From positions 1,550,001 through 1,614,000 of the forward strand of contig CP151794.1 in NCBI GenBank assembly GCA_041860225.1: a stretch of 64,000 nucleotides of DNA. Direction: 5' to 3'. The stretch is from Magnimaribacter mokuoloeensis (GTDB lineage: Bacteria > Pseudomonadota > Gammaproteobacteria > Magnimaribacterales > Magnimaribacteraceae). Positions within the stretch are counted from its first letter, which is position 1; the number at the start of each line of letters is the position of its first letter. Shown here piece after piece: positions 34,283 to 43,760 of this stretch. Both the position numbers and the translations under genes were made by a program. A model generated the notes under the pieces. The model ran no database searches. It saw only the letters and a list, made by a program, of their open reading frames with translations, and was not told where the DNA came from.

Positions 34283-35325
34283 GTTCTTACGAAGTTTGCG
34301 ATTGATAGCGCAGTTTCGTCACTGATCTCAGGGCAACCTAAGAAGATTTCTGTGCCGTGGACTGAACCCATCACCTGTCTACATTGCGCATCTACGTCAG
34401 CTTCTCTTAAGAGCCTATAGAAGTTCACTCCTTCATCTCTTAGAGGGTCAAGCTCGTTTACGATGATGTAGGTCTTGGGTAAGCCTTTAACATCTTCTTC
34501 GGTTGCAAAGCTTGGCCAAGCCAGAGGGTCTTTATTCTTGTAAGCGTCAATGCCGTAAATAATTGCTCCATGTGAATATTCATGCTCACTGTGCAGAGAC
34601 AACAGAATGCCTTCATTCTCTTCAGAAGAGGGGTTTTCAGGCAGCGGCCAGTGTCCTGCAATATAGGGACACAGCGCATAAAGTCCTTTGATTAATCCAA
34701 TGTCACCATCTTGCTTAAGTTTTAAACTTGTAGCTATGGTGAGATTACCGCCTCCACTCTCACCAGCAATAATAATTTGGCTGTTATCTATATTGAGCTC
34801 TTCCGCGTTGGCATGCACCCACTTAAGACCGGAAACGCAGTCATTCAATCCTGCAGGAAAAGGCTCGACTTCAGGGGCTGATGAAGCCCACATAGCATTC
34901 CTAAAATCTACCATTGCAACAGCAACGCCCTGTCTGGCGATACATCTTCCCCAGGCAGCATACATTTCGTCAAAACAAGAACTTACCATCATGCCTCCAC
35001 CATGTATGTAATAGATACAAGGCAATTGTTCATCATTGTCGGGTCGAATGTATTGAATTTTGATGGTATTTCCATCCGGATCCGAAATAAATTCTTTGGT
35101 GGTAGTTACAAGACCAGTTTCAGGTACAGCTTCCTTGTAATGGGGTGAGTTATTGACCAAATCCAATACGGCTCTACCTTCTTTTGCCGCATCGGTTTCT
35201 TGTTCGGCCAGAATACCTTCTCTTGTGTCAGCAGGACTGGATGTTACTGACCCAAGTTCTATTTCTCCAAAAACCGCCCTTAATCTTTTATCGATCCTAA
35301 GATCATTTTTGATTCTATTTTCCAT
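34279..35325 (-). CDS. Alpha/beta hydrolase, hormone-sensitive-lipase type
   Basis: 348 residues: oxyanion-hole HGGG in YYIHGGGMMVS at about 106-116, the nucleophile elbow GESGGGN at about 195, and the catalytic aspartate and histidine in ELDPLRDEG and SVHGTEIF. This is the esterase/lipase GDXG family. It is cytoplasmic, with no signal peptide. AGGAGAG precedes the ATG. The 3' end overlaps the convergent truncated channel by 4 bases. It is the last gene of a leftward group with the crotonase and acyl-CoA synthetase. Confidence 0.88.
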   Translation of the reverse strand: MENRIKNDLRIDKRLRAVFGEIELGSVTSSPADTREGILAEQETDAAKEGRAVLDLVNNSPHYKEAVPETGLVTTTKEFISDPDGNTIKIQYIRPDNDEQLPCIYYIHGGGMMVSSCFDEMYAAWGRCIARQGVAVAMVDFRNAMWASSAPEVEPFPAGLNDCVSGLKWVHANAEELNIDNSQIIIAGESGGGNLTIATSLKLKQDGDIGLIKGLYALCPYIAGHWPLPENPSSEENEGILLSLHSEHEYSHGAIIYGIDAYKNKDPLAWPSFATEEDVKGLPKTYIIVNELDPLRDEGVNFYRLLREADVDAQCRQVMGSVHGTEIFLGCPEISDETALSIANFVRT

Positions 35326-35340
35326 TTATCTCTCCTTTTT

Positions 35341-36162
35341 TTATTTTCCTTTGAATGCTGGTTCTTTCTTTTCAACAAACGCTTTGGTCGCATTCCTATG
35401 ATCTTCTGTTTGCCCACAATGTATATGGTGAGTAGCTTCCAGATCTAAGCAATCATCTACTTCACCATTCATAGCTCTATTTAGATTTTCTTTCATATAA
35501 CGATAAGCAACTGAGGGTCCATTAGCTAATCTATTGGCAATTTCCATGGTTTTATCCATCAGGTCATCTGGTTCGCAGACCCAATTTGTTAATCCAAGAT
35601 TTAAGGCCTCATCTGCAGTTACTCTATCCGAGAGAAAATACAATTCTCTAGCTTTAGCGGATCCAATCAGCTGAGTCATGAAGTAAGTACCACCGTAGTC
35701 TCCAGAAAACCCAACTTTAGCAAAAGCTGTAGTCATGATGGCGCTACTTGCCATAACTCTAAGGTCACATGCGAGTGCATAGGATAAGCCAGCACCAGCT
35801 GCAGCACCCGGTAAAGCAGCAATAGTCGGTTTTGGCATTTTAAAAAGCTTACCTGCTGTGGCTCTTTGATGTACACGCTGTCTGTGAATAGCTGCGTCTA
35901 TGGTGTTTTCACCAACAGTACCATCTCCCGAAGAGGCCATACCTTTTACATCCCCTCCGGCACAAAAACCTTTGCCCGCTCCGGTCAAAACTACACATCT
36001 GATTGCTGGATCAAGTTCTACTTCCGAGAGTACAGTTCTCATGGCTTCATTCATTTCTCCAGACATTGCATTTCTGGCTTCTGGACGATTCATCGTCAGA
36101 ACAGCTACACCATTTTCCTTTTCAAATATCAGGTGATCCGTACCTGTATCTATTTTTTCCAT
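35341..36162 (-). CDS. Enoyl-CoA hydratase/isomerase (crotonase family)
   Basis: 273 residues from the ATG at 36162, which has GGGGAA at proper spacing; a longer in-frame start at 36210 is less likely. The crotonase core is clear: VAVLTMNRPEARNAMSGEM, then GKGFCAGGDVKGM with the oxyanion-hole residues, and GAAAGAGLSYALACDLRV. The exact CoA thioester is unknown. It lies 15 bases upstream of the hydrolase and follows an acyl-CoA synthetase gene, suggesting a small lipid-degradation unit. Confidence 0.9.
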   Translation of the reverse strand: MEKIDTGTDHLIFEKENGVAVLTMNRPEARNAMSGEMNEAMRTVLSEVELDPAIRCVVLTGAGKGFCAGGDVKGMASSGDGTVGENTIDAAIHRQRVHQRATAGKLFKMPKPTIAALPGAAAGAGLSYALACDLRVMASSAIMTTAFAKVGFSGDYGGTYFMTQLIGSAKARELYFLSDRVTADEALNLGLTNWVCEPDDLMDKTMEIANRLANGPSVAYRYMKENLNRAMNGEVDDCLDLEATHHIHCGQTEDHRNATKAFVEKKEPAFKGK

Positions 36163-36257
36163 ATTTAATTCCCCTAAGACTATCTTTGCTATTCTTTGTT
36201 TAAGATGCAAGTAAAATCCAAAAATTTTGTATTGATCCTGATTGGTAAATACAAACT

Positions 36258-37757
36258 TTAGTCAATAAGTGTCTTGAGAGATAATTTATCAATTTTACCT
36301 GTATGGTTTCTTGGTATTTCTTCAATACAATAAATCTCTTTCGGAATTTTGTAGCCTGATAATTGGTCTTGGCAAAATTTCTTAATTTCAGTGTTGCTTA
36401 TATTGCTCCCATCCTTCGAAACAAGAAAACATATTACTTTTTCACCCCATTCACTGTCTGGAATTCCCATCACAGCTAAGTCTTGGATATTAGAATGTTT
36501 TATGAGGACTTGTTCTACCTCGAGAGGGTAAACATTCTCTCCACCGGTCTTTATTAATTCCTTTTTTCGTCCTATGAAATACAAATAACCCTCTTCATCT
36601 ACTCTTCCTAGATCACCCGTATGAAGCCATTCACGGGTATACAGAAGCTTGGTTGCTTCTTTATTATTCCAATAGTTATGTATGCATCTATGGGATTTGG
36701 CCATGATTTCGCCAATGCAGCCTGGACCCACGGATCTACCTTCCTCATCCCATATTTCCATATTCATATCAGAAACTGGTTTTCCTACGCTTCCTGGATA
36801 GATCCAAAAATCTTCACCAGAAATCGATGTAATAAGCCCTGTAACTTCAGTTTGTCCATAAACAGAGGTATAGATGCATTCATTTTTTTTACAAAACTCA
36901 CGAACACCTTTACTCGGAGGTCCTCCAATTAACAATCTCAATTTTGTATATTTAATATTGTTTTCATTGCAGGTATTGATTAAAGCTTCACTGTAGGGAG
37001 GCACAAGCATGGTGATCGTTATTTCTTTCTCTTTAATAATTGTCGCGAGATTGTTTTTGGAAAGATTCTTTTCAATCACGATAGTTCCGCCTTGGCTGAG
37101 GACAGCTCTTGCTCTTATCAGACCCGCTTGATGAAAGAAGGGCATAAACGCAAAGAATCGATCCTCACTATTTAATCCTAATAAATCCTTTGTAATTAAA
37201 TCCGCACAATAAGAATTTTCTTGTGATTGCACAGCCCCTTTAGGCCTGCCGGTAGTTCCAGAGGTGTACATTAAAACGGCTGCTTCATTTTTATTTGAAT
37301 TTACAGGTAAATTTGATTCGTAGTCTTTACTCAGTAGGTTATCTAAATGCAGATTACAGCCATTTACTTTTCCTATTCCTACCGAACACTCAATAGAAGA
37401 CGCATCATGCAGGGCTTTGAGATGGGCTTGAAAATCTTCGTGAACAAAAATTACTTTTGCATTTGCATTGTTTAATGCATAAATGATCTCATTTGCGACA
37501 TGACGAGTATTGATGACCTCTAGTACAGCGCCTATCCTAGATGTTGCATACTGAAGCGCCATATATGAAAAACAATTAGGGGCTAAAATTGCAACGCACT
37601 CTTTTTTTTGAACGCCTATAGAAATCAGTGCATTTGTAATTTTTTCTGAAGCCTCCTTCAGCTGACCGTATGTATAGGAATTTTCATTATCTTCAATTGC
37701 TATTTTTTGTTCGTACTGCTCAGCAGCCTCATCGAAAAGTGAGTGTATAGATATCAT
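36258..37757 (-). CDS. Acyl-CoA synthetase (AMP-binding)
   Basis: 499-residue adenylate-forming enzyme that activates a carboxylic acid as its CoA thioester. Motifs are VLMYTSGTTGRPKGAV (A3, at about 165-180), SVYGQTEVTG (A5), WLHTGDLGRVDEEGYLYFIGRKK (A7-A8) and the C-terminal NHTGKIDKLS with the catalytic lysine. Substrate specificity cannot be read. It is the first gene of the leftward crotonase/hydrolase group, about 95 bases before the crotonase start. It is divergent from the SGNH hydrolase gene. Confidence 0.9.
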   Translation of the reverse strand: MISIHSLFDEAAEQYEQKIAIEDNENSYTYGQLKEASEKITNALISIGVQKKECVAILAPNCFSYMALQYATSRIGAVLEVINTRHVANEIIYALNNANAKVIFVHEDFQAHLKALHDASSIECSVGIGKVNGCNLHLDNLLSKDYESNLPVNSNKNEAAVLMYTSGTTGRPKGAVQSQENSYCADLITKDLLGLNSEDRFFAFMPFFHQAGLIRARAVLSQGGTIVIEKNLSKNNLATIIKEKEITITMLVPPYSEALINTCNENNIKYTKLRLLIGGPPSKGVREFCKKNECIYTSVYGQTEVTGLITSISGEDFWIYPGSVGKPVSDMNMEIWDEEGRSVGPGCIGEIMAKSHRCIHNYWNNKEATKLLYTREWLHTGDLGRVDEEGYLYFIGRKKELIKTGGENVYPLEVEQVLIKHSNIQDLAVMGIPDSEWGEKVICFLVSKDGSNISNTEIKKFCQDQLSGYKIPKEIYCIEEIPRNHTGKIDKLSLKTLID

Positions 37758-37839
37758 AAATTTGATTTTATTTTTTTATTCTGCCACTTAATCTAGAAAT
37801 TTATATACAAATCACATTACAATCAAAATTAAATTTTTT

Positions 37840-38646
37840 ATGCACTTAAGAATCTACCGGCTTAATTTAGTTTTTTGGATAACTGTTTGTCTTTCGCTAC
37901 CTTTAATGGGTGAAAGTAAACCATTACTAAAAAGCCCACAGGTAGAAAACCCTAAATCCTTATTGTTTATAGGCAATAGCTTTTTCTATTACAACAATGG
38001 AGTTCATAAGCCAGTTTTGGGCATGGTTAAGGCCAATGAGTCGTTAGGAAAAGGACATCGTTTTAGAAACATTACTATCAACAGTTCCTCTCTTGAATGG
38101 CACGATGTTGAGTCTTATGTCACCAATGAAAAAATAGGATCTTTCTCAATAACTTCGAGTAATAAGTATAAAAAATATGATCCTGAGAAATATGAACTTG
38201 CCATAATGATGGACTGCAGTCAGTGCCCAATTCATGAAGATCGTAAGGAATTGTTCAATTATTTCGTAGACAAACACAGTAAGACCTTAAGAGATAATGG
38301 AGTCGAACCAGCTTTGCTGATGACATGGGCTTACAAAGATGTCCCGGAGATGATTGATGATCTCTCTTCTGCATACGTATCCGCAGGCAACAGAAATAAA
38401 GCTATGGTTTTTCCAGTTGGACTTGCCTTTAAATTGGCTCAAAAGGAGCTTCCTGATATAGATCTTTATACACCTGATAAGAGGCATCCTAGTAAGGCAG
38501 GTACCTATTTAATGGCAGCAGTTATCTATTCGTCTGTATATAATGTATCACCCGTTGGTAATTCTTACGATTATGGATTGAATCAACAAGAGCAGGAGAG
38601 GCTTCAAGCTGTTGCGTGGAAAGCTTTGAATAATTTCATCAAATAG
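37840..38646 (+). CDS. Secreted SGNH/GDSL-like hydrolase
   Basis: 268 residues with a signal peptide (about 1-25). LLFIGNSFFYYNNGVH holds the nucleophile serine block (GNSF, GDSL variant) near residue 46, and LYTPDKRHPSKAGTYLMAA holds the aspartate-histidine pair near 220. The intermediate blocks are divergent, as in DUF4886-like members. It probably deacylates or de-esterifies an envelope or external substrate. The alkaline phosphatase starts 9 bases later. Confidence 0.82.
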   Translation: MHLRIYRLNLVFWITVCLSLPLMGESKPLLKSPQVENPKSLLFIGNSFFYYNNGVHKPVLGMVKANESLGKGHRFRNITINSSSLEWHDVESYVTNEKIGSFSITSSNKYKKYDPEKYELAIMMDCSQCPIHEDRKELFNYFVDKHSKTLRDNGVEPALLMTWAYKDVPEMIDDLSSAYVSAGNRNKAMVFPVGLAFKLAQKELPDIDLYTPDKRHPSKAGTYLMAAVIYSSVYNVSPVGNSYDYGLNQQEQERLQAVAWKALNNFIK

Positions 38647-38655
38647 GTACGGATT

Positions 38656-39978
38656 ATGACTACACTTTTTAACTTCTTAAAAAAATATGCATTGGTTATT
38701 TTAATTGCTTTCTGCATTGGAGCGTTTGTTGGGTACAAAACATTGGAGCGTCTTGGAATTGCCGCTTTAATAAATAGTATACCCATCCCGGAAGGGTCTA
38801 TTGCGGACAAAGATGCTTTTGTAAAAACACTTCCTGAAGGTTCAGCTCTCATTCAAAAAGCTTTATTGCCTGTCGACAAAAAGGCAAAAAATATTATTTT
38901 ACTGATCGCTGATGGTATGAGTCTCAGCCAAGTGACTTCTTACAGGCTTCTTCAGGGAGGTCCTGATGCAAGACTTTCAATGGATAAATTTCCTATATCA
39001 GGAATTGTCTTAACTCACTCTGTAGATGCTATTGTCACCGACTCCGCATCTTCGGCTACAGCTTATAGCACAGGACAAAAAACCAACAACGGTGCTTTAG
39101 GTCTGGATCAGAATAAAGAGGTGCTTGAAAACCTAACGGAAAAAATTCATGACTATGGATATGTTAGTTCCCTTATTTCTACTTCAGAAATTACTCACGC
39201 TACCCCAGCTGCTTTTGCTTCTCATGTAGATTTAAGATGGAAGACCGACGAAATAAGTAAGCAAATGATGGACTCTAATGTAATGACAATCTTAGGGGGC
39301 GGCAGACACTTCTTTATTACCGAAGAAATGGGCGGCAACAGAGAAGATGGATTAAATTTAATGGAGCAGATCAAAGGTTCTCATACCGTCCTTACCAAAA
39401 AAGAAGAATTAAGTACTTTTGATACTACTAATAAAGGAAAAGTCGTGGGACTCTTTGCTGATGAACACTTAAGGGATATAGAAAGACCAGACAATCACAG
39501 CTCGGAACCAACTACGAGTGAAATGCTAGATTTTGCCATCAACCGTTCTTTGGATTTCAATCAAAATGGCTGTAATGGATTTTTTATCATGGTTGAGGGA
39601 TCTCAAGTTGACTGGGCAGGTCACGCAAATAATGTTGACTACTTAGTTCAAGAAATGAAAGATTTTGATGATGCCGTAAGCATGGCTCATAAATTTGCTA
39701 TGGAGAATGAAGATACGCTTGTCATCGTTACAGCCGATCACGAAACTGGTGGATTGTTAATTGAGCCAGAGACTCCGACCAACTACACCTCTCCTGAAGT
39801 TAAATTTTCTTTCAATACTGGCATTGGTTATGGGTCACATACCGGAGTCCCTGTTCCGGTGTACGCCTATGGACCTGGTTCGGAAAATTTCACTGGAACT
39901 CTGGATAACACCGATATTTATTATGCAATGCTTGAAGCTTTAGATCTAGAAACTAAAAGTGGCAGTTGCGTAAACTAG
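38656..39978 (+). CDS. Alkaline phosphatase (PhoA family)
   Basis: 440-residue metal-dependent phosphomonoesterase. An N-terminal hydrophobic helix (about 7-27) serves as signal or anchor. IILLIADGMSLSQVTSYRL provides the first metal site; VTDSASSATAYSTGQKTNNG contains the phosphorylated serine. EGSQVDWAGHANN and TADHETGG supply further metal ligands. Location is periplasmic or membrane-anchored, with a role in phosphate scavenging. It lies directly after the SGNH hydrolase and ahead of a small membrane protein. Confidence 0.93.
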   Translation: MTTLFNFLKKYALVILIAFCIGAFVGYKTLERLGIAALINSIPIPEGSIADKDAFVKTLPEGSALIQKALLPVDKKAKNIILLIADGMSLSQVTSYRLLQGGPDARLSMDKFPISGIVLTHSVDAIVTDSASSATAYSTGQKTNNGALGLDQNKEVLENLTEKIHDYGYVSSLISTSEITHATPAAFASHVDLRWKTDEISKQMMDSNVMTILGGGRHFFITEEMGGNREDGLNLMEQIKGSHTVLTKKEELSTFDTTNKGKVVGLFADEHLRDIERPDNHSSEPTTSEMLDFAINRSLDFNQNGCNGFFIMVEGSQVDWAGHANNVDYLVQEMKDFDDAVSMAHKFAMENEDTLVIVTADHETGGLLIEPETPTNYTSPEVKFSFNTGIGYGSHTGVPVPVYAYGPGSENFTGTLDNTDIYYAMLEALDLETKSGSCVN

Positions 39979-39991
39979 ATAACAAGTACAC

Positions 39992-40186
39992 ATGTACTCT
40001 GTAGTTCTCTATTCACTTTTTATTCTGTTTTGGATTGCCATCATTTTCGATTTCGTAAACAGACCTAAGGACAGGGATGATGATCCTTTTACGGAATTCA
40101 AACCCCTCAGAAAGCTTGCACGAGTCTTTTGGGTATTCTGGATTGTGATAGTCTTATTCTATACACTCATAGTGAGTACAAATTAA
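39992..40186 (+). CDS. Small two-helix membrane protein, 64 aa
   Basis: Sixty-four residues with hydrophobic helices at about 2-20 and 44-61 separated by a highly charged loop (RPKDRDDDP, then KPLRKLAR). No family is recognised. It is 13 bases after alkaline phosphatase and 15 bases before the acetyltransferase, so it likely belongs to the same run. Confidence 0.65.
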   Translation: MYSVVLYSLFILFWIAIIFDFVNRPKDRDDDPFTEFKPLRKLARVFWVFWIVIVLFYTLIVSTN

Positions 40187-40201
40187 ATCTGGGAGAAAAA
40201 C

Positions 40202-40783
40202 ATGGAGATACCTAAAGTCAATAATGTTGATGCTTCTAAAGCCGAAGAAGTAAAAGCCGCTATAACACTTGGCTTCACTGCTGATCCTCTGATTAGATGG
40301 ATTTTTCCTGATCCTCAAAAGTATCTAAGGAGCTTTGCAGTATGGATGGATGAATTTTCAAAACCTGCTTTTGAAAATGGTGGCGTTTTTGCCGATGAAA
40401 ATTACTATGGAGGTTCTTTGTGGCATCCGCCTGGTATTCATTTAGATTCTGAGATCTTAGCACCTACCTTTGCCGACATTCCTGAAGAGAGAGTAGAGCA
40501 TGTAGTGCAATTTTTTGACGAATTAGGAAAATATCATCCTGATGAAGATCATTGGTATCTTGCATTCATAGCTTTAGATCCATCAAAACAGGGTCAGGGA
40601 CTGGGTTCATTGATTTTGAAAGAGGCCCTAAAAGTTGTAGATGAACAAGGCAAGATTGCCTACTTGGAGTCATCAAACCCAAAAAATATGACTCTTTATG
40701 AAAGGCATGGTTTTGAAACCATGGGCCGAGTTGAATTTGGTGATTCACCGCCTGCACATCCAATGATTAGATACCCAAGATAA
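40202..40783 (+). CDS. GNAT-family N-acetyltransferase
   Basis: 193 residues; the acetyl-CoA signature IALDPSKQGQGLGSLILKEAL is at about 122-142, with the Q/RxxGxG/A loop and following helix, and SNPKNMTLYERHGFETMG downstream. An N-terminal part with DPLIRWIFPDP is typical of the GNAT subset including putative small-molecule acyltransferases. The acceptor is unknown. GGGAG precedes the ATG. Confidence 0.88.
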   Translation: MEIPKVNNVDASKAEEVKAAITLGFTADPLIRWIFPDPQKYLRSFAVWMDEFSKPAFENGGVFADENYYGGSLWHPPGIHLDSEILAPTFADIPEERVEHVVQFFDELGKYHPDEDHWYLAFIALDPSKQGQGLGSLILKEALKVVDEQGKIAYLESSNPKNMTLYERHGFETMGRVEFGDSPPAHPMIRYPR

Positions 40784-40786
40784 ATT

Positions 40787-41809
40787 ATGAAAAATTTAAA
40801 AAATAGAAAATGGACTTTGGCCAAACGACCCATAGGAATGGTCGGAGAACATAACTTTTCTTTTGAAGAGGAAGAAGTTCGTGATGTAGAAGAGGGAGAG
40901 TTTTTAATAAAAAATCTTTATCTCAGTTTTGATCCTGCGCAAAGAGGTTGGATGGAAGACAGAAAGAGCTATGTTCCACCTGTTGGCATAGGAGAAGTGA
41001 TGAGAGCTGGATCTGTTGGGCAGGTAATTGAATCCAACAATCCTGACTATAATGTGGGTGATAAAGTACAAGGAACTTTTGGTTGGCAAGAATACGCGAT
41101 CTCTAACGGCCAAGGTATTTTGAACGCAACTGTTATTCCTGAAGGTCAATCACTAACGGCTCCGTTGAGTGTTTTTGGCATAACTGGTCTTACTGCTTAT
41201 TTTGGCTTATTAGATGTTGGTCAAGCTAAAGAAGGAGATACTGTTTTAGTATCAGGTGCAGCTGGATCTACAGGATCGATAGCAGCTCAAATAGCAAAAT
41301 TAAAAGGTTGTCGCGTCATTGGAGTTGCTGGCGGGGCTGAAAAATGTAGATGGTTAACTGAAGAAGCTAAAATTGATGCCGCTATAGATTATAAGTCTGC
41401 CAATATGGCCGAGGTTATTCCAGAATTATGCCCTGAGGGAATAGATGTCATTTTTGACAATGTTGGTGGAGAATTCCTTGATACGGCTTTAATGAATATC
41501 AACCAAAGCGCAAGAATAGCCATTTGTGGTGCTATTTCTGGTTATAACAATGAGACGCCTGCTCCAGGACCTTCAAATTACACAGCATTAATAATTCAAA
41601 GAGCAAGGATGGAAGGGTTTATAGTTTTGGATTACATGGATAGATTTCCTGAAGCTATCGCTGAATTGATGCAGTGGGTCCAAGAAGGCAAGATTGTTTA
41701 TCAAGAAGATATACAAGAGGGTATAGAGAATGCTCCTGATACTTTGCTAAGACTTTATACAGGAAAAAATATTGGTAAACAGCTACTTAAAATAGCCGAT
41801 CCAGATTAG
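40787..41809 (+). CDS. NADP-dependent MDR reductase (CurA / leukotriene-B4-dehydrogenase type)
   Basis: 340-residue medium-chain reductase of the LTD/CurA branch: LYLSFDPAQRGWM in the catalytic domain, SLTAPLSVFGITGLTAYFGL, then the nucleotide loop VLVSGAAGSTGSIAAQIAKL with the A-x-x-G-x-x-G variant. Such enzymes reduce activated double bonds or curcumin-like enones using NADPH. No zinc ligands are present. It starts 3 bases after the acetyltransferase stop. Confidence 0.9.
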   Translation: MKNLKNRKWTLAKRPIGMVGEHNFSFEEEEVRDVEEGEFLIKNLYLSFDPAQRGWMEDRKSYVPPVGIGEVMRAGSVGQVIESNNPDYNVGDKVQGTFGWQEYAISNGQGILNATVIPEGQSLTAPLSVFGITGLTAYFGLLDVGQAKEGDTVLVSGAAGSTGSIAAQIAKLKGCRVIGVAGGAEKCRWLTEEAKIDAAIDYKSANMAEVIPELCPEGIDVIFDNVGGEFLDTALMNINQSARIAICGAISGYNNETPAPGPSNYTALIIQRARMEGFIVLDYMDRFPEAIAELMQWVQEGKIVYQEDIQEGIENAPDTLLRLYTGKNIGKQLLKIADPD

Positions 41810-42049
41810 TTATAAATCTTTGTGAGTCCCGTCGCAAAAGGCTCCATTTTTACTCATCTTGCATCCGCAGAAGAAAATATCTTTATCTTCTTCTGATTTT
41901 ACCTTTTCAGGCAGGAAATCTGTTCCCTCATGGGAACCATCACAAAAAGGTTGTTTAGAGCTGAGTCCGCAACGGCACCAAAAGTAACTCTTTCCTGATT
42001 CAACAGAAACTTTGTAAGGGAATTTTTGTACAATTTTTGGATTATCCAT
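41810..42049 (-). CDS. Double-CDGSH iron-sulfur protein
   Basis: 79 residues with two CDGSH domains: CRCGLSSKQPFCDGSH at about 25-40 and CGCKMSKNGAFCDGTH at about 61-76. Each has the CxC...CDG(S/T)H pattern that binds a 2Fe-2S cluster through three cysteines and one histidine. Tandem domains are typical of bacterial monomeric CDGSH proteins. The likely role is redox sensing or iron-sulfur transfer. It is convergent with the reductase (ends adjacent) and divergent from peptide deformylase. Confidence 0.92.
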   Translation of the reverse strand: MDNPKIVQKFPYKVSVESGKSYFWCRCGLSSKQPFCDGSHEGTDFLPEKVKSEEDKDIFFCGCKMSKNGAFCDGTHKDL

Positions 42050-42125
42050 AAAAAAAAAGTAACATAATTTATGAATTAAACGCCTAATGAGATTTATTCT
42101 CAGGTAGTCTATATTTTTTATTCAA

Positions 42126-42674
42126 ATGAGTGCTAAGGAAATTTTAAAAATGGGTAATCCACTTCTGAGAGAGGTGGCTGAGGATTTTTCTATTGAAGAA
42201 ATAAAAAGCCCTGAAACGAAGGAGTTATTAACAGATATGTGGGATTCATTAGAAGCAGCAGGAGGTATAGGCCTCGCCGCTCCTCAGATAGGAATCTCTA
42301 AACAACTTGCGGTTATTAGATTGTCTGAAGAATCAGAGAGATACCCTGATATGGAAGATAGCGAAGCATTCGTTATATTTAATCCAAAAATAACAATTAT
42401 GGATGAAACCGAACAGGGATTTTGGGAAGGGTGCCTTAGTGTTCCAGGTTTGAGAGGATTTGTAGAAAGGCCACGAGGTATCAGGGTTGATTTCCTAGAT
42501 GAAAATGCTGAGCCTAAGTCTATAGAGATAGAGGATTTTTTGGCAACTGTCTTTCAACATGAGTTAGATCATTTAATTGGAAAGCTTTATATAGACAGAA
42601 TGAAGGATATAGGCACTCTAATGTTTGAGGATCAAATGATCTTTGAAGATGTAGAAGAAGGATTACTGGATTAG
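42126..42674 (+). CDS. def: Peptide deformylase
   Basis: 182-residue metallohydrolase that removes the N-formyl group from nascent proteins. All three motifs are present: GIGLAAPQIG (about 46-55), EGCLSVPGLRG with the metal cysteine (about 100-110) and QHELDHLIGKL with the HEXXH histidines (about 140-150). Length is typical. Compared with the canonical location beside fmt, this copy sits in an accessory neighbourhood, so it may be a second, type-1B-like copy. The ADP-ribosylglycohydrolase gene follows 13 bases later. Confidence 0.9.
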   Translation: MSAKEILKMGNPLLREVAEDFSIEEIKSPETKELLTDMWDSLEAAGGIGLAAPQIGISKQLAVIRLSEESERYPDMEDSEAFVIFNPKITIMDETEQGFWEGCLSVPGLRGFVERPRGIRVDFLDENAEPKSIEIEDFLATVFQHELDHLIGKLYIDRMKDIGTLMFEDQMIFEDVEEGLLD

Positions 42675-42687
42675 CGGGAGAGAAAAT

Positions 42688-43755
42688 ATGACAAATGAAG
42701 AGAGGATAAGGGCAGCTTGGGAGGGTCGCATTTCAGGGTGTTTACTTGGTAAGCCTGTAGAGATGATCTCCATGAGAGAAGGGCCAGCAGGTCTAAGCAA
42801 TTTTTTAGAAAAATCAGGATCCTTACCTTTAAGGGATTACGTGAATTATATGGACCATGAACTTTTAAGAGGGGCCAATAAAAGATGTTGTGCTGGCATG
42901 ATGGATAAGGCTGAAGTTGATGATGACATAACCTATCTTGTCCTTGCCTTGATGATGATGGAGCAACATGGTTTAGACTTATCTACTGATGATGTTGCAA
43001 GATCTTGGATTAACTTACTACCAGTAGGTGCTACTTTTACAGCTGAAAGAGATTCTTATCTTAAGCTTATTGAAAAATCTAATTTGGCTTATCAATTTGG
43101 TGGACCCAGAGATTTTACCTTCGAAGAAATTAATGACGGAGAATATAACGATTGGATTGGCGCTCAGATTAGGATTGATATGTATGGTTGGTTACTTCCT
43201 GGTAAACCTAATCTGGCTGCAGATTTAGCCAGAAAAGATGCATTCTTGTCTCATAGGGCTTGTGCTGTTGAGGCTTCAGCTTATATAGCTGCTCTGTGTG
43301 CCCTGGTGCCTGTTTCTTCTAGCAGAGAAGACGCTGTAAACAAGGCTTTAGAACTGATCGAAAAAGACTCTGAAGCCTATGAAGCTGTTGAGATAGGAAT
43401 AAAGTTTAGAAATAAACCTGCTTCAAATTTACATGATCACTTTGGAGATATGTCTCCAGTTCACAGTCTAAATAATTTAGCTGTAGTTGTTTGGGCTTTT
43501 CTTTCTTATCAAGATTCATTTGATGAAGCCATAGGTGAAACTATTTGCTGTGGTTGGGATACAGATTGTACGGGTGCTACTGTTGGCGGTCTAATTGGAT
43601 TAGACAAGGGATCAATTCCTAAAAATTGGACAGAACCTTGGCAAGGAAGAGTCTTGACCTCAATCGCTGGAGTTGGAGAACTTAAACTAGATGACCTTGT
43701 TGCAAGGACTTGTAGTCTTGTAGATAAATTTTCTTCAGTTTCAGATTTAGACTAG
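42688..43755 (+). CDS. ADP-ribosylglycohydrolase family protein
   Basis: 355 residues of the ARH/DraG fold: RISGCLLGKPVEM near residue 16, the magnesium site VDDDITYLVLALMMME at about 78-93, and CGWDTDCTGATVGGLIGL near the C terminus. Members remove ADP-ribose from proteins, DNA or small molecules, or hydrolyse related nucleotides. GGGAG precedes the ATG. The ribokinase-like gene starts 5 bases after its stop and a nucleoside hydrolase gene faces it, which points to ribose/ADP-ribose salvage. The specific substrate is unknown. Confidence 0.88.
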   Translation: MTNEERIRAAWEGRISGCLLGKPVEMISMREGPAGLSNFLEKSGSLPLRDYVNYMDHELLRGANKRCCAGMMDKAEVDDDITYLVLALMMMEQHGLDLSTDDVARSWINLLPVGATFTAERDSYLKLIEKSNLAYQFGGPRDFTFEEINDGEYNDWIGAQIRIDMYGWLLPGKPNLAADLARKDAFLSHRACAVEASAYIAALCALVPVSSSREDAVNKALELIEKDSEAYEAVEIGIKFRNKPASNLHDHFGDMSPVHSLNNLAVVVWAFLSYQDSFDEAIGETICCGWDTDCTGATVGGLIGLDKGSIPKNWTEPWQGRVLTSIAGVGELKLDDLVARTCSLVDKFSSVSDLD

Positions 43756-43760
43756 ATTTT

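Noticed and set aside
35866..36168. Rightward open frames opposite the crotonase gene
   Set aside because: Open frames on the opposite strand here are antisense to a well-conserved crotonase and code for no recognisable protein.
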